This document shows positions 1-6,199 of a DNA stretch of 9,812 nt, piece by piece. The stretch spans positions 1 through 9,812 of the forward strand of contig JAYRFV010000180.1 of the NCBI GenBank assembly GCA_041908165.1, given 5' to 3'. The DNA comes from JACQZU01 sp041908165. GTDB taxonomy: Bacteria; Acidobacteriota; Holophagae; Holophagales; Holophagaceae. Numbering within the stretch: the first letter of the stretch is position 1; the number at the start of each line of letters is the position of its first letter. Made by a program: the position numbers and the translations under genes. The notes under the pieces are model-generated. The model did no database searches, was not told where the DNA came from, and saw nothing but the letters and a program-made list of their open reading frames with translations.

Positions 1-312
1 CCAGGTCCGGACCCCGTTCTCGCCGAGCCAGCCGGTGACGAAGGGCAGGAGCGAGAGCCAGAACAGCAGGTGCATGTTGGCCCAGAGGATCCGGCCGTTG
101 ACCTGGTGCGCCGCCTGCAGCAGGTGGTGGTGGTTGTTCCAGTAGATGCCGATGTAGGCGAAGGAGAGCACGTAGCTGAGCAGCACCGGCAGGATCGGGC
201 GGAGGGCGGCCAGGCTGGCGTCGCCGTGGGGCACCTTCATCTCCAGCACCATGATGGTGAGGATGATCGCCAGCACGCCGTCACTGAAGGCCTCGAGGCG
301 GTTCTTGTGCAT
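1..312 (-). CDS. TMEM175/DUF1211-family potassium channel, N-terminal part (runs off left edge)
   Basis: The first 104 codons of a membrane protein are present; the C-terminus lies beyond base 1. The N-terminus reads MHKNRLEAFSDGVLAIILT, which carries the RxxxFSDGVxAIxxT signature of the TMEM175/DUF1211 family. In characterised members this FSD motif lines the potassium-selective pore in the first helix. After TM1 (about residues 8-25) come further hydrophobic stretches at about 35-55 (LLSYVLSFAYIGIYW, then NNHHH) and 78-93 (MHLLFWLSLLPFVTGW), as in the six-helix family. The NHHH run after TM2 is also typical. The ATG at 310-312 was chosen because the signature begins four residues later; no strong Shine-Dalgarno sequence is visible. 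Family-based role: passive potassium conductance in the inner membrane. The family call is secure; the physiological role is inferred. Confidence 0.93.
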   Translation of the reverse strand, partial: MHKNRLEAFSDGVLAIILTIMVLEMKVPHGDASLAALRPILPVLLSYVLSFAYIGIYWNNHHHLLQAAHQVNGRILWANMHLLFWLSLLPFVTGWLGENGVRTW

Positions 313-434
313 CACGGCTCCCGGGATGGCCGATTATCGCCGCAGCAGGCCGAAGGTGATGCGGTGGCCGAGGCCGCGCTCGAGCCGGATCCGGGCCATG
401 GCGATGGGTTCCTGCAGGCCGATGGATTCCCCGG

Positions 435-452
435 CCCCCGACCATGAGGGGG
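435..452 (-). terminator. Weak candidate stem-loop after the barrel-like gene
   Basis: CCCCC (435-439) and GGGGG (448-452) can form a 5-bp stem with an 8-nt loop about 10 nt past the stop codon of the minus-strand gene ending at 463. No T-run follows on the minus strand, so this is at best an imperfect terminator or a 3'-end stabilising hairpin. Confidence 0.25.
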
Positions 453-462
453 ATCTTCCCGT

Positions 463-1266
463 TCAACGATCCCCGTTCCGTCCTCCCGGACGGCCGATGC
501 GCCAGGCCAGTCCGGCGTTGAGGGACAGGCGCGGTGCGCCTTGGGTGAGTCCGGCCTCGACGCCCACGTCCGCGCAGAGGTTGGGGGTGAGGTCCCGGCT
601 CAGGGCCAGGATGCTGCTCACCGCCCGTGCGTTCAGTTCGGTGGCGGCCAGCGCGTAGGTGTCGAGGGTCAGGTTCCAGCCAGGGGACAGGGCGCAGGTC
701 ACCGCCAGGGACACGGCGCCCTGGCGGACCCGGCCCTCACGTTCGCAGCGGCCGAGCCAGTTGACCCCGGCGTTGAGATCGAAGGCCCAGCGCCCGAGGG
801 TGCGGGAGGCGGTCAGCAGAAGGGTGTCGTCGTGCCGGCCCGTGCCGATCCCCTTGCCGACGCTGGCGCGCGGGAACTTGTGCCAGTAGGCCAGGCCCAG
901 GTCCAGGCCCGCCGCGTCCTGGGGCAGGAACAGAACCTGCCCGCCGAGCAGCGGATCGCTGCAGCCCTGCTGGCCGTCCCCCTGCGAATCCTTGCGCAAC
1001 GCCGGTCCGCTCCAGCCGAGGCGGAGGTCGAACCAACTGGTGATGCCCAGGTTCAGCTGGGTCGGGAAGCAGCGGTCCTCCGAACGGTCCCGGTTGGAGA
1101 TCGGCTGGGCTCCGAATTCGAGTTCGAGCACCCCCGGTTCCGCCGGCGCCGCGGAGGTGCTGAACAGGGGCCGGCAGGCCTTGGGGGCGGGTTCCTCGGT
1201 GGCGTCCTGGCCGAGCAGGAAGGAGGGGAGGAGGAGCATCGACAGGGCGAAGCCAAGGCGCTTCAT
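463..1266 (-). CDS. Exported beta-rich protein, probable outer-membrane 'transporter'/phenol-MetA-like barrel
   Basis: A 267-residue protein. Residues 1-20 (MKRLGFALSMLLLPSFLLGQ) form a signal peptide. The mature part opens with a Cys-Arg-Pro-Leu-Phe segment followed by EPGVLELEFG near residue 44, the layout seen in proteins annotated as 'transporter' or MetA-pathway-like barrels in Acidobacteria and Proteobacteria. Alternating polar/hydrophobic strands follow, for example FDLRLGWSG (79-87), LDLGLAYWHKF (121-131), WAFDLNAGVNWLG (160-172) and LSLNAGLAWRIG (247-258). Six cysteines lie outside the signal, which is many for a barrel. A tail of about 9 residues follows the last strand, so the protein does not end in the usual terminal aromatic. 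The ATG at 1264-1266 was preferred because GGAG lies 7 nt upstream and the signal peptide begins there; an in-frame extension to 1389 would bury it. Barrel topology and outer-membrane location are inferences; substrate unknown. Confidence 0.8.
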   Translation of the reverse strand: MKRLGFALSMLLLPSFLLGQDATEEPAPKACRPLFSTSAAPAEPGVLELEFGAQPISNRDRSEDRCFPTQLNLGITSWFDLRLGWSGPALRKDSQGDGQQGCSDPLLGGQVLFLPQDAAGLDLGLAYWHKFPRASVGKGIGTGRHDDTLLLTASRTLGRWAFDLNAGVNWLGRCEREGRVRQGAVSLAVTCALSPGWNLTLDTYALAATELNARAVSSILALSRDLTPNLCADVGVEAGLTQGAPRLSLNAGLAWRIGRPGGRNGDR

Positions 1267-1314
1267 GGCGCATCTCCGGAACAAGGTGATTGGGGCGCAG
1301 TCTCCGTTGCGCTT

Positions 1315-1355
1315 GAGACAGCATCTCAGTATCTCTGTCTCCACCCCGCGAACAA
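1315..1355 (-). promoter_or_regulatory. Candidate promoter with inverted-repeat operator upstream of the barrel-like gene
   Basis: On the minus strand TTGTTC (1350-1355) is followed after 16 nt by GATACT (1328-1333), a partial match to a sigma-70 -35/-10 pair. GAGACAG (1315-1321) and CTGTCTC (1335-1341) form a perfect 7-bp inverted repeat with a 13-nt spacer, centred on base 1328 at the edge of the -10. This is the geometry of a repressor operator. It would give a leader of about 55 nt before the ATG at 1266. Promoter and operator are inferences; the repeat itself is seen. Confidence 0.4.
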
Positions 1356-1429
1356 GACCTTCCGGCCTGGATGTGAGGAGGATCACCACCCCGGCAGGGT
1401 CAATGAACCGGCACCGTCCATCGGTGGCG

Positions 1430-1447
1430 GGCGGGCGTCAGCCCACC
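1430..1447 (-). terminator. Candidate stem-loop downstream of the GNAT gene
   Basis: GGCGGGC (1430-1436), loop GTCA, GCCCACC (1441-1447) form a 7-bp stem with one mismatch on the plus strand, which becomes a G-T wobble on the minus strand. It sits about 20 nt beyond the stop of the minus-strand acetyltransferase gene. No T-run follows, so intrinsic termination is uncertain. Confidence 0.3.
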
Positions 1448-1467
1448 TGGCTCCGAGGGGCGCGGAT

Positions 1468-2322
1468 TCAGGCCTTTCGGCCTTCGGCTTCCGGGGCCAG
1501 CAGCACGACCTTGGGGTAGGCCACCCGGAAGCCGTGGCGCTCCATGTTGCGCTGGCTGGGGCTGCCGGGGGCGGTGCCGCTGGCGGCGAGGTCGCAGCCG
1601 GCGGCGCGCGCGGCGGCGAGGCGGGCGCGGATCAGGGCGCCCTGCACGCCGCGGCGGCGCTGGCTCGGGGGGACCCCGGCGCCGGAGAGGACCGCGGTGC
1701 CCTGATGGAGGAACAGGGTGCCGCCGCCGACCAGGACGCCATTCCGGTAGGCCCCCCAGAGCTGGGTTCCGGCGGCCCGGGCGGGGCCGAGCATGGATTC
1801 GACGAGGTCATCCGGAACCGCTTCCGGCTCCTGCTCCATGAACCCGCCCATCACCACCCGGAGGAAGCCCGCGGGGTCGGCGCCCGGGCGCAGTTCCAGG
1901 CCCTCCGGAGGGTCCACCGCCGGCAGGTCGTCGTCGAGGATCCGGCTCCAGGCGAACTGGAATTCCTGCACCCGATAGCCGCGCCGGGCCAGGGCCTCGA
2001 ACAGGCCGGGATCGGCGAGCGGGCAGAGCTCGAACTGCGGGCGCCCTCCGCGCTGCGACAGGTGGGCCTCGATCCGGTCGAGGTCGGCCGCCTCGACCGG
2101 GCCGTGCAGCCCCACGGCCAGGGCCTGGCTGAGCGGATGGCCGGGGCCCAGGAACAGGGCCAAGCCACCCTTCGCCTCGATCCAGCTGCCCGCCGGCTCG
2201 GCCTCGCACGAGGCCCGGTTCTGCTCGGCCTGGGCGTGTTCCAGGTGGAGGGCCAGGGCCCGCCAGGCTTCATTCCGATCGGACTGGACCGCGTCCAGCT
2301 GGCGGGCGAGGTCGGGTTCCAT
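1468..2322 (-). CDS. GNAT-family N-acetyltransferase
   Basis: A 284-residue protein with a C-terminal GNAT fold at about residues 141-275. The acetyl-CoA-binding loop is QRRRGVQGALIRARL (221-235), matching Q/RxxGxG/A-like motif A. It is followed by AAGCDLAASGTAPGS and then SQRNMERHGFRVAYPKV (256-272), the motif-B region common in this subgroup. Residues 1-135 form a separate N-terminal region without a recognised motif, so the protein is longer than minimal GNATs (about 150-180 residues) and may contain a second degenerate GNAT-like half. The start at 2320-2322 is set by a strong GAGGAGG 5 nt upstream. It is last in an operon with the MFS gene (23 nt gap) and the sulfurtransferase. It probably acetylates an amine on a small molecule or protein; the acceptor is unknown. 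Confidence 0.88.
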   Translation of the reverse strand: MEPDLARQLDAVQSDRNEAWRALALHLEHAQAEQNRASCEAEPAGSWIEAKGGLALFLGPGHPLSQALAVGLHGPVEAADLDRIEAHLSQRGGRPQFELCPLADPGLFEALARRGYRVQEFQFAWSRILDDDLPAVDPPEGLELRPGADPAGFLRVVMGGFMEQEPEAVPDDLVESMLGPARAAGTQLWGAYRNGVLVGGGTLFLHQGTAVLSGAGVPPSQRRRGVQGALIRARLAAARAAGCDLAASGTAPGSPSQRNMERHGFRVAYPKVVLLAPEAEGRKA

Positions 2323-2327
2323 GCGTG

Positions 2328-2334
2328 CCTCCTC
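2328..2334 (-). promoter_or_regulatory. Strong ribosome binding site for the GNAT gene
   Basis: GAGGAGG on the minus strand, 5 nt before the ATG at 2322. It decides the start against a much longer in-frame extension that runs antiparallel-shifted through the MFS gene. Confidence 0.8.
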
Positions 2335-2345
2335 GAGGGTCCGGG

Positions 2346-3512
2346 TCAGGCTGGGGAGGTCCGGAACCGCCCCAGCAGCGCGGCGCTGGCCAGCCCCAGC
2401 AGGGCGCAGCCGCCCCAGGTGGCCGCCGGGCCCAGGCGGGCGTAGGCCAGCACGCCGAGCCAGGGGCCGAGGGCCAGGGCGGCGGCGAAGGAGAGCGAAT
2501 AGAGGCCCATGTACTCGCCGCGGCGGTCCGCCGGGGCCAGGGTGGCGACGGCGTCGCTCATGGCTGGCAGCAGGATCATCTCGCCGAAGGTCCAGACCAC
2601 CACCGTGCCCAGCAGGGGCAGCCGGTCGTGGGCCAGGCCGGTGAGGCCGAAGCCGAGGGCGTAGCACAGGCACCCCAGGGCCAGCTGGCGGCCGTGGCTC
2701 CAGCGCGCCATCCCCAGGTTCAGCGCGATCTCCAGGACCACGATCAGCAGCGTGTTGAGGGTGAAGATCAGGCCGAAGAAGCGGGTGCCGAGCCCGAGGT
2801 CGCGCACCACCCACAGGGGCAGGGCCCCCTCGATCTGGAAGAACACCGCCAGCACCGGAAGGAAACCCAGCAGCAGGTAGGCGAGGCGGCCATCCGTCCA
2901 GGGGCTGCGCCCGGGCGCGCCGCCTTCGGCCGGCGCGTTGGGGATGCGCCCCAGGAACAGCACCAGCAGCATCCCCGAGACCACGGTGGTGAACCCGTCC
3001 ACCCAGAACACCCAGCGGAAGTCGTGGTGGGCGATCAGGCCGCCCAGGGCGGGGCCCACCGCCATCCCGAGGTTCACCGCCAGCCGGTGCAGGGCCCAGA
3101 CGGCCTTGCGCTTCTCCGGCGGAGCCTGGCCCACCAGCAGGGCCATGGCCGAAGGCCAGAAGGCCTGGCCGAGGGCGGCCCAGACCCCGACCAGCAGGAA
3201 GAGCAGCGGGCGCCCGGCCGCGAGGGGGATCGCCAGGAGCACCGCGCCGGACAGCAGAAGGCTGGCCTTGAGCACCCGGGCGTGGCCCAGGCGGTCGGCC
3301 AGCCGCCCGGACAGGGGCGCGCTGACCAGGCCGCCTGCGCCGTAGACCATCATCGCGACCCCGGCCTCCTCGGCCGACCAGCGCCGGCCTTCCGTGAGGT
3401 AGAGCAGGAGGAAGGGCAGGGCCATGGTGCCCAGCCGGTTGACCAGGGTGGTACCACAGACCAGCCAGACGGTGGCCGGCAGACCGGACAGGCCCTGCCA
3501 GGGGTGTCTCAC
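2346..3512 (-). CDS. Major facilitator superfamily (MFS) exporter, DHA1/MdtH-like
   Basis: A 388-residue integral membrane protein, a normal length for a 12-helix MFS drug/proton-type exporter. Motif A is clear between TM2 and TM3: GRLADRLGHARV (69-80). TM1 holds NRLGTMALPFLLLYLT (25-40), and the later PADRRGEYMGLYSLSF (327-342) is typical of MdtH-like antiporters at the TM10/11 loop. A polar loop near 190-208 separates the two six-helix halves. The GTG at 3510-3512 was chosen because it overlaps the TGA of the upstream sulfurtransferase (GTGA arrangement) and leaves a normal short cytoplasmic N-terminus. Another GTG at 3549-3551 would add 13 polar residues and overlap more. Location: inner membrane, proton-driven export expected for the family. 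Co-transcription with the sulfurtransferase and GNAT genes is inferred from overlap and spacing. Substrate unknown. Confidence 0.92.
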   Translation of the reverse strand: MRHPWQGLSGLPATVWLVCGTTLVNRLGTMALPFLLLYLTEGRRWSAEEAGVAMMVYGAGGLVSAPLSGRLADRLGHARVLKASLLLSGAVLLAIPLAAGRPLLFLLVGVWAALGQAFWPSAMALLVGQAPPEKRKAVWALHRLAVNLGMAVGPALGGLIAHHDFRWVFWVDGFTTVVSGMLLVLFLGRIPNAPAEGGAPGRSPWTDGRLAYLLLGFLPVLAVFFQIEGALPLWVVRDLGLGTRFFGLIFTLNTLLIVVLEIALNLGMARWSHGRQLALGCLCYALGFGLTGLAHDRLPLLGTVVVWTFGEMILLPAMSDAVATLAPADRRGEYMGLYSLSFAAALALGPWLGVLAYARLGPAATWGGCALLGLASAALLGRFRTSPA

Positions 3513-4342
3513 CCGGGTCCGCCGGTGATCGGCCGGCCGCTGCGGCACCACTCGCTCCAGCTGCCGACGTAGAGGGCGGCGCCCGGAAGGTCGGCCAGTT
3601 CCAGGGCCAGCAGCGTGTGGCAGGCGGTGACTCCGCTGCCGCAGTGGACCACCAGGCGGTCCGCCGGGGTGCCGTCCAGCAACCGCAGGTAGAGGTCGCG
3701 CAGGTCCGCCGCCGGCCTGAACCGTCCGTCGGAGTCCAGGTTCTCGGTCCAGGGCAGGTTCACCGAACCGGGAATGCGGCCGGGCACCGGGTCGATGGGT
3801 TCGGCCTCACCCCGCCAGCGTTCCCGGCTTCGCACGTCCAGCAGCTTCCAGGCTGGGTCGGAGGCGCAGGCAGCGGCCGCCTCGGTGTCCGCCCTGGGGA
3901 GGGACCAGTTCAATTCCGCCATCGGCGGTCGGGGGGCCAGGGTGGCGGCCTCGGTGACGAGCCCGAACCCCTCGGCGGCCGCGGCCTGGAGGCCACCGTC
4001 CAGGACCGCGCAGGCGGTGTGTCCGGCCGCGCGCAGCATCCACCAGGCGCGGGCGGCCGCGTTCCCGCCACCGGCGTCATCGTAGACCACCACCGGGACC
4101 CCGGGCGCCACGCCCCAGGCCCCGAGGCGCGCCGCCCAGGCCTCCGGTGAGGGCAGCGGGTGTCGCCCGCCGTTCGCGGGATCATGTCCGGGCCCCGCAG
4201 CCGTGGAGAGGTCCGCCTCCAGGTCGGCGGGCAGCGCGCCGGGCAGGTGGCCGGCGTCGTAGGCGGCCTTCGTCCGTGCGTCGAGCAGGACGAAGGGCCG
4301 GCTCAGCCGGCGAAGGCGCTGGGGGCTCAGCAGGGGACCCAT
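3509..4342 (-). CDS. Two-domain sulfurtransferase (thiosulfate/3-mercaptopyruvate type)
   Basis: A 277-residue protein of two rhodanese domains, the normal length for TST/MPST enzymes. Domain 1 (about 1-125) is the inactive one: at the catalytic position it has VVVYDDAGGG (84-93) with aspartates instead of cysteine, then AARAWWMLRAAGH. Domain 2 (about 145-275) holds the active-site loop CGSGVTAC (234-241) with catalytic C234. The form CG(S/T)GVTAC is usual for 3-mercaptopyruvate sulfurtransferases, whereas rhodaneses favour CRKGVT. GRIPGSVNLPW (188-198) and the C-terminal signature YVGSWSEW (258-265) are present, with V259 where Asp/Glu is common. Expected reaction: transfer of sulfane sulfur to cyanide or thiols such as thioredoxin, in the cytoplasm (no signal peptide). 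No ribosome binding site precedes the ATG at 4342, so it may be leaderless. It heads the operon with the MFS and GNAT genes. Which donor it prefers is uncertain. Confidence 0.93.
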   Translation of the reverse strand: MGPLLSPQRLRRLSRPFVLLDARTKAAYDAGHLPGALPADLEADLSTAAGPGHDPANGGRHPLPSPEAWAARLGAWGVAPGVPVVVYDDAGGGNAAARAWWMLRAAGHTACAVLDGGLQAAAAEGFGLVTEAATLAPRPPMAELNWSLPRADTEAAAACASDPAWKLLDVRSRERWRGEAEPIDPVPGRIPGSVNLPWTENLDSDGRFRPAADLRDLYLRLLDGTPADRLVVHCGSGVTACHTLLALELADLPGAALYVGSWSEWCRSGRPITGGPG

Positions 4343-4347
4343 GGAGC

Positions 4348-4353
4348 TATGAT
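4348..4353 (+). promoter_or_regulatory. Candidate -10 for the tlpA-like operon within the 35-bp divergent gap
   Basis: TATGAT matches the sigma-70 -10 consensus at 5 of 6 positions and lies 24 nt before the plus-strand ATG at 4378. The predicted start near 4360 gives a leader of about 18 nt, enough for the TGGAG at 4367-4371. No good -35 is visible; that region falls inside the 5' end of the opposing sulfurtransferase gene. Confidence 0.35.
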
Positions 4354-4377
4354 GCGAACATCTGCCTGGAGCGCGCC

Positions 4378-4899
4378 ATGGCTGTTCGCGGATTCCTCCC
4401 CTTCCTCGCCGCCGCGGCGGTGCTCGCCACCGGCTGCGGCGTGGGCGGCGGGGGCGAGACGATCCCGGCGGGCCGGCGCGAGGACGCTTCGGCGGTGGCC
4501 TGGGTGGACGCCGACGGCGTCCGCCACAGCCTGGCCGAATTGCGCGGCAAGGTGGTGCTGGTGGATGTCTGGGCCACCTGGTGCCCGCCCTGCCGGCGCA
4601 GCCTGCCGGAGGTGGCGGACCTCCAGCGCAAGGGCGGCGAGGACTACGCGGTGCTGGCTCTGAGCGTCGACAAGAACGGCTGGCAGGCCGTTCGTCCCTA
4701 CCTGGCCGAGCACCCGGAACTCGGCCTGCAGGCCGGGGTGCCCGACGGCTCCGCAGGACTGCGGCCCCTCGGCAGCGTGCGCGCCATCCCCACGAGCTTC
4801 GTGATCGACCGCCGGGGCGGGATCCGCAGCCGCTGGTCCGGATTCATCGCAGGCAAGGCCGGCAGGGCCCTGAAGGAGGCGCTTGCCGAGCGGGGCTGA
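4378..4899 (+). CDS. TlpA/ResA-like thioredoxin-fold lipoprotein
   Basis: A 173-residue protein. Residues 1-20 are a lipoprotein signal (hydrophobic core FLPFLAAAAVLA, lipobox ATGC, lipidated C20), so it should be anchored on the periplasmic side of a membrane. After a Gly-rich linker the thioredoxin fold holds LRGKVVLVDVWATWCPPCRR (55-74). WCPPC at 68-72 is the redox-active motif typical of TlpA/ResA/CcmG-type proteins. The cis-proline loop is RAIPTSFVID (135-144). Known role of the family: reduction or exchange of disulfides in exported proteins, often in cytochrome c maturation or oxidative stress. No cytochrome genes are seen nearby. The ATG at 4378 is supported by TGGAG 6 nt upstream and by the signal peptide. 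It is the first gene of an operon with the Sel1 and lipoprotein genes and is divergent from the sulfurtransferase. The partner substrate is unknown. Confidence 0.93.
   Translation: MAVRGFLPFLAAAAVLATGCGVGGGGETIPAGRREDASAVAWVDADGVRHSLAELRGKVVLVDVWATWCPPCRRSLPEVADLQRKGGEDYAVLALSVDKNGWQAVRPYLAEHPELGLQAGVPDGSAGLRPLGSVRAIPTSFVIDRRGGIRSRWSGFIAGKAGRALKEALAERG
4873..4879 (+). promoter_or_regulatory. Ribosome binding site deciding the TTG start of the Sel1 gene
   Basis: AAGGAGG lies inside the last codons of the tlpA-like gene, 3 nt before the TTG at 4883. The spacing is shorter than usual. No ATG or GTG exists in frame until about residue 52, inside the second membrane helix, so this site supports the TTG start. 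Confidence 0.6.
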
Positions 4900-6199
4900 T
4901 CCTGCGCTGCGGCCCTGGCTGCTCGGCCTGGGCACCCTGGCCCTGGCTGGATCCGGACTGCTGGCCGGGATCCTGCACCTGCCCTCGCCCTGGCCGGGCG
5001 TCCTGGGGACCCTGCTGGCGGCCGGGCTGCTCCTGATGCTGGGGGTCATGGCGGCCGGGGCCTGGGTCGGGACGCCGTTCCGCCTCGCCACCTTGGCCGA
5101 GGGCTGGCTGCTGCGCTGGACCGCGCGGTTCGCCGCGGATCCGGGCGCCTTCCTGTACCGCTGGGCCGAGGCGGCGCCGGACATCGACCGGGCCCGGGAA
5201 CGGCTGCAGGGGGCCGCCGACCGGGGCCACCTTGCCGCCCTCCGGGACCTGGGCCGGGACTACCTGGAGGGGGCCATGGGCAGCACCGCCCGCGCGGCAG
5301 GCCTGCCCTGGCTGCAGCGGGCGGCCGACCGTGGCGATCCGGAATCCGCCTACTGGCTCGGGGAGGCCCTCCGCTGGGGCATCGCACCTGCCCGGCACCC
5401 CGAGGAAGCCCTCCGCCGCTACCTGCAGGCGGCCCGGGGCGGCTACCGGCCGGCGGCCCTCTGGCTGGCCCGGGCCTTCGCCAGCGGCGACGGCGTGGCG
5501 GCGGACGAGGCCGAGGCGCTCCGCTGGAGCCAGCGTGCAGCCGCCCTCGCCGGACCCGAGTCGCCCGGTCCGGGCCTGCCGCAGCGGCTGGCGGACCGGG
5601 GCGGGCGGATCGCGGCCGTGGCCGGAGAGTTCCGCCGGGCCGCCGACCAGATCGAGGGGATCCTCTGGCCGCAGCGGTGGGTCCGCGTGGGGGTCTGGTC
5701 GATCACCGTGCTGATGCTGCTGCTGGGGGTGCTGGTGGTCCTGGTGATGCCACCGCTGCGGACGATCGCGATCCTCTGCGCGGTCTGGCTGGCTTGCGCC
5801 GCCGGGCTGCTCCGCATGTACGGGCTGGGCACGCGGAAGGCCGGCCGCGGGACCGTCCGGCTCCAGGACCGGGCCCGGTCGGGGGACCCCGGGGCCTGCC
5901 TCGAGCTGGGCCGGCGCTTCGAGAGCGGCGACCCGGACCTCCCGCGGGATCCCGGGGAGGCGCGGCGCTGGTACCGCCGGGCGGCGGATGCGGGGAACCT
6001 GGAGGCGGCCGTGCGGCTGGCCGACCTGCTGGCCTGGGGCATGGGCGGCCCGAAGGACGGCGCCGAGGCGCGCCGCCTGCTGACCCGTGCGGCGGCGCTC
6101 GGGCTGCAGGAGGCCCACACCCGGCTGGGCCGCATGGAGGCGGGACTCAGCGAAGCCGCCGGACCGGCCGATGAGGCAGGTGGAGGCGACCGCCGATGA
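4883..6199 (+). CDS. Sel1-repeat membrane protein with two repeat blocks and two TM hairpins
   Basis: A 438-residue protein. Two N-terminal hydrophobic segments (about 11-33 and 38-62) form a hairpin. Sel1-type alpha-alpha repeats follow at about 105-222, with cores such as GHLAALRDLGRDYLEG, GDPESAYWLGEALRWG and GYRPAALWLARAFASG. A second TM hairpin (about 267-290 and 293-313) comes next, then a second Sel1 block (about 330-420) with GDPGACLELGRRFESGD, EARRWYRRAADAGNLEAA and EARRLLTRAAALGLQEAH. With an even number of helices between them, both blocks face the same side. Arg-rich flanks (RWVR, RMYGLGTRK) suggest the cytoplasm by the positive-inside rule. Sel1 repeats are protein-interaction scaffolds; no catalytic motif is visible. 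The TTG start at 4883 overlaps the tlpA-like gene by 17 nt, and the stop overlaps the next ATG (ATGA). A partner-binding scaffold role is inferred. Confidence 0.87.
   Translation: MPSGADPALRPWLLGLGTLALAGSGLLAGILHLPSPWPGVLGTLLAAGLLLMLGVMAAGAWVGTPFRLATLAEGWLLRWTARFAADPGAFLYRWAEAAPDIDRARERLQGAADRGHLAALRDLGRDYLEGAMGSTARAAGLPWLQRAADRGDPESAYWLGEALRWGIAPARHPEEALRRYLQAARGGYRPAALWLARAFASGDGVAADEAEALRWSQRAAALAGPESPGPGLPQRLADRGGRIAAVAGEFRRAADQIEGILWPQRWVRVGVWSITVLMLLLGVLVVLVMPPLRTIAILCAVWLACAAGLLRMYGLGTRKAGRGTVRLQDRARSGDPGACLELGRRFESGDPDLPRDPGEARRWYRRAADAGNLEAAVRLADLLAWGMGGPKDGAEARRLLTRAAALGLQEAHTRLGRMEAGLSEAAGPADEAGGGDRR
6182..6186 (+). promoter_or_regulatory. Ribosome binding site for the small lipoprotein gene
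   Basis: GGAGG inside the 3' end of the Sel1 gene, 9 nt before the ATG at 6196. It supports translation of the third gene from the shared mRNA, coupled to the overlapping stop. Confidence 0.6.

Noticed and set aside
1267..1389. Longer N-terminus for the barrel-like protein
   Set aside because: It would place 41 polar residues before a clear signal peptide and skip the GGAG-spaced ATG at 1266.
541..2445. Long plus-strand open frame of 634 codons
   Set aside because: It lies antisense to the barrel-like and GNAT genes, has low-complexity Gly/Ala/Arg/Gln composition and no family motifs. It is a by-product of high-GC codon usage.
2325..3572. Plus-strand open frame of 415 codons
   Set aside because: Antisense to the MFS gene; Gln/His/Gly-rich sequence with no membrane or catalytic features.
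4147..4377. Longer N-terminus for the tlpA-like protein
   Set aside because: It would overlap the opposing sulfurtransferase gene and bury the lipoprotein signal; TGGAG precedes the ATG at 4378.
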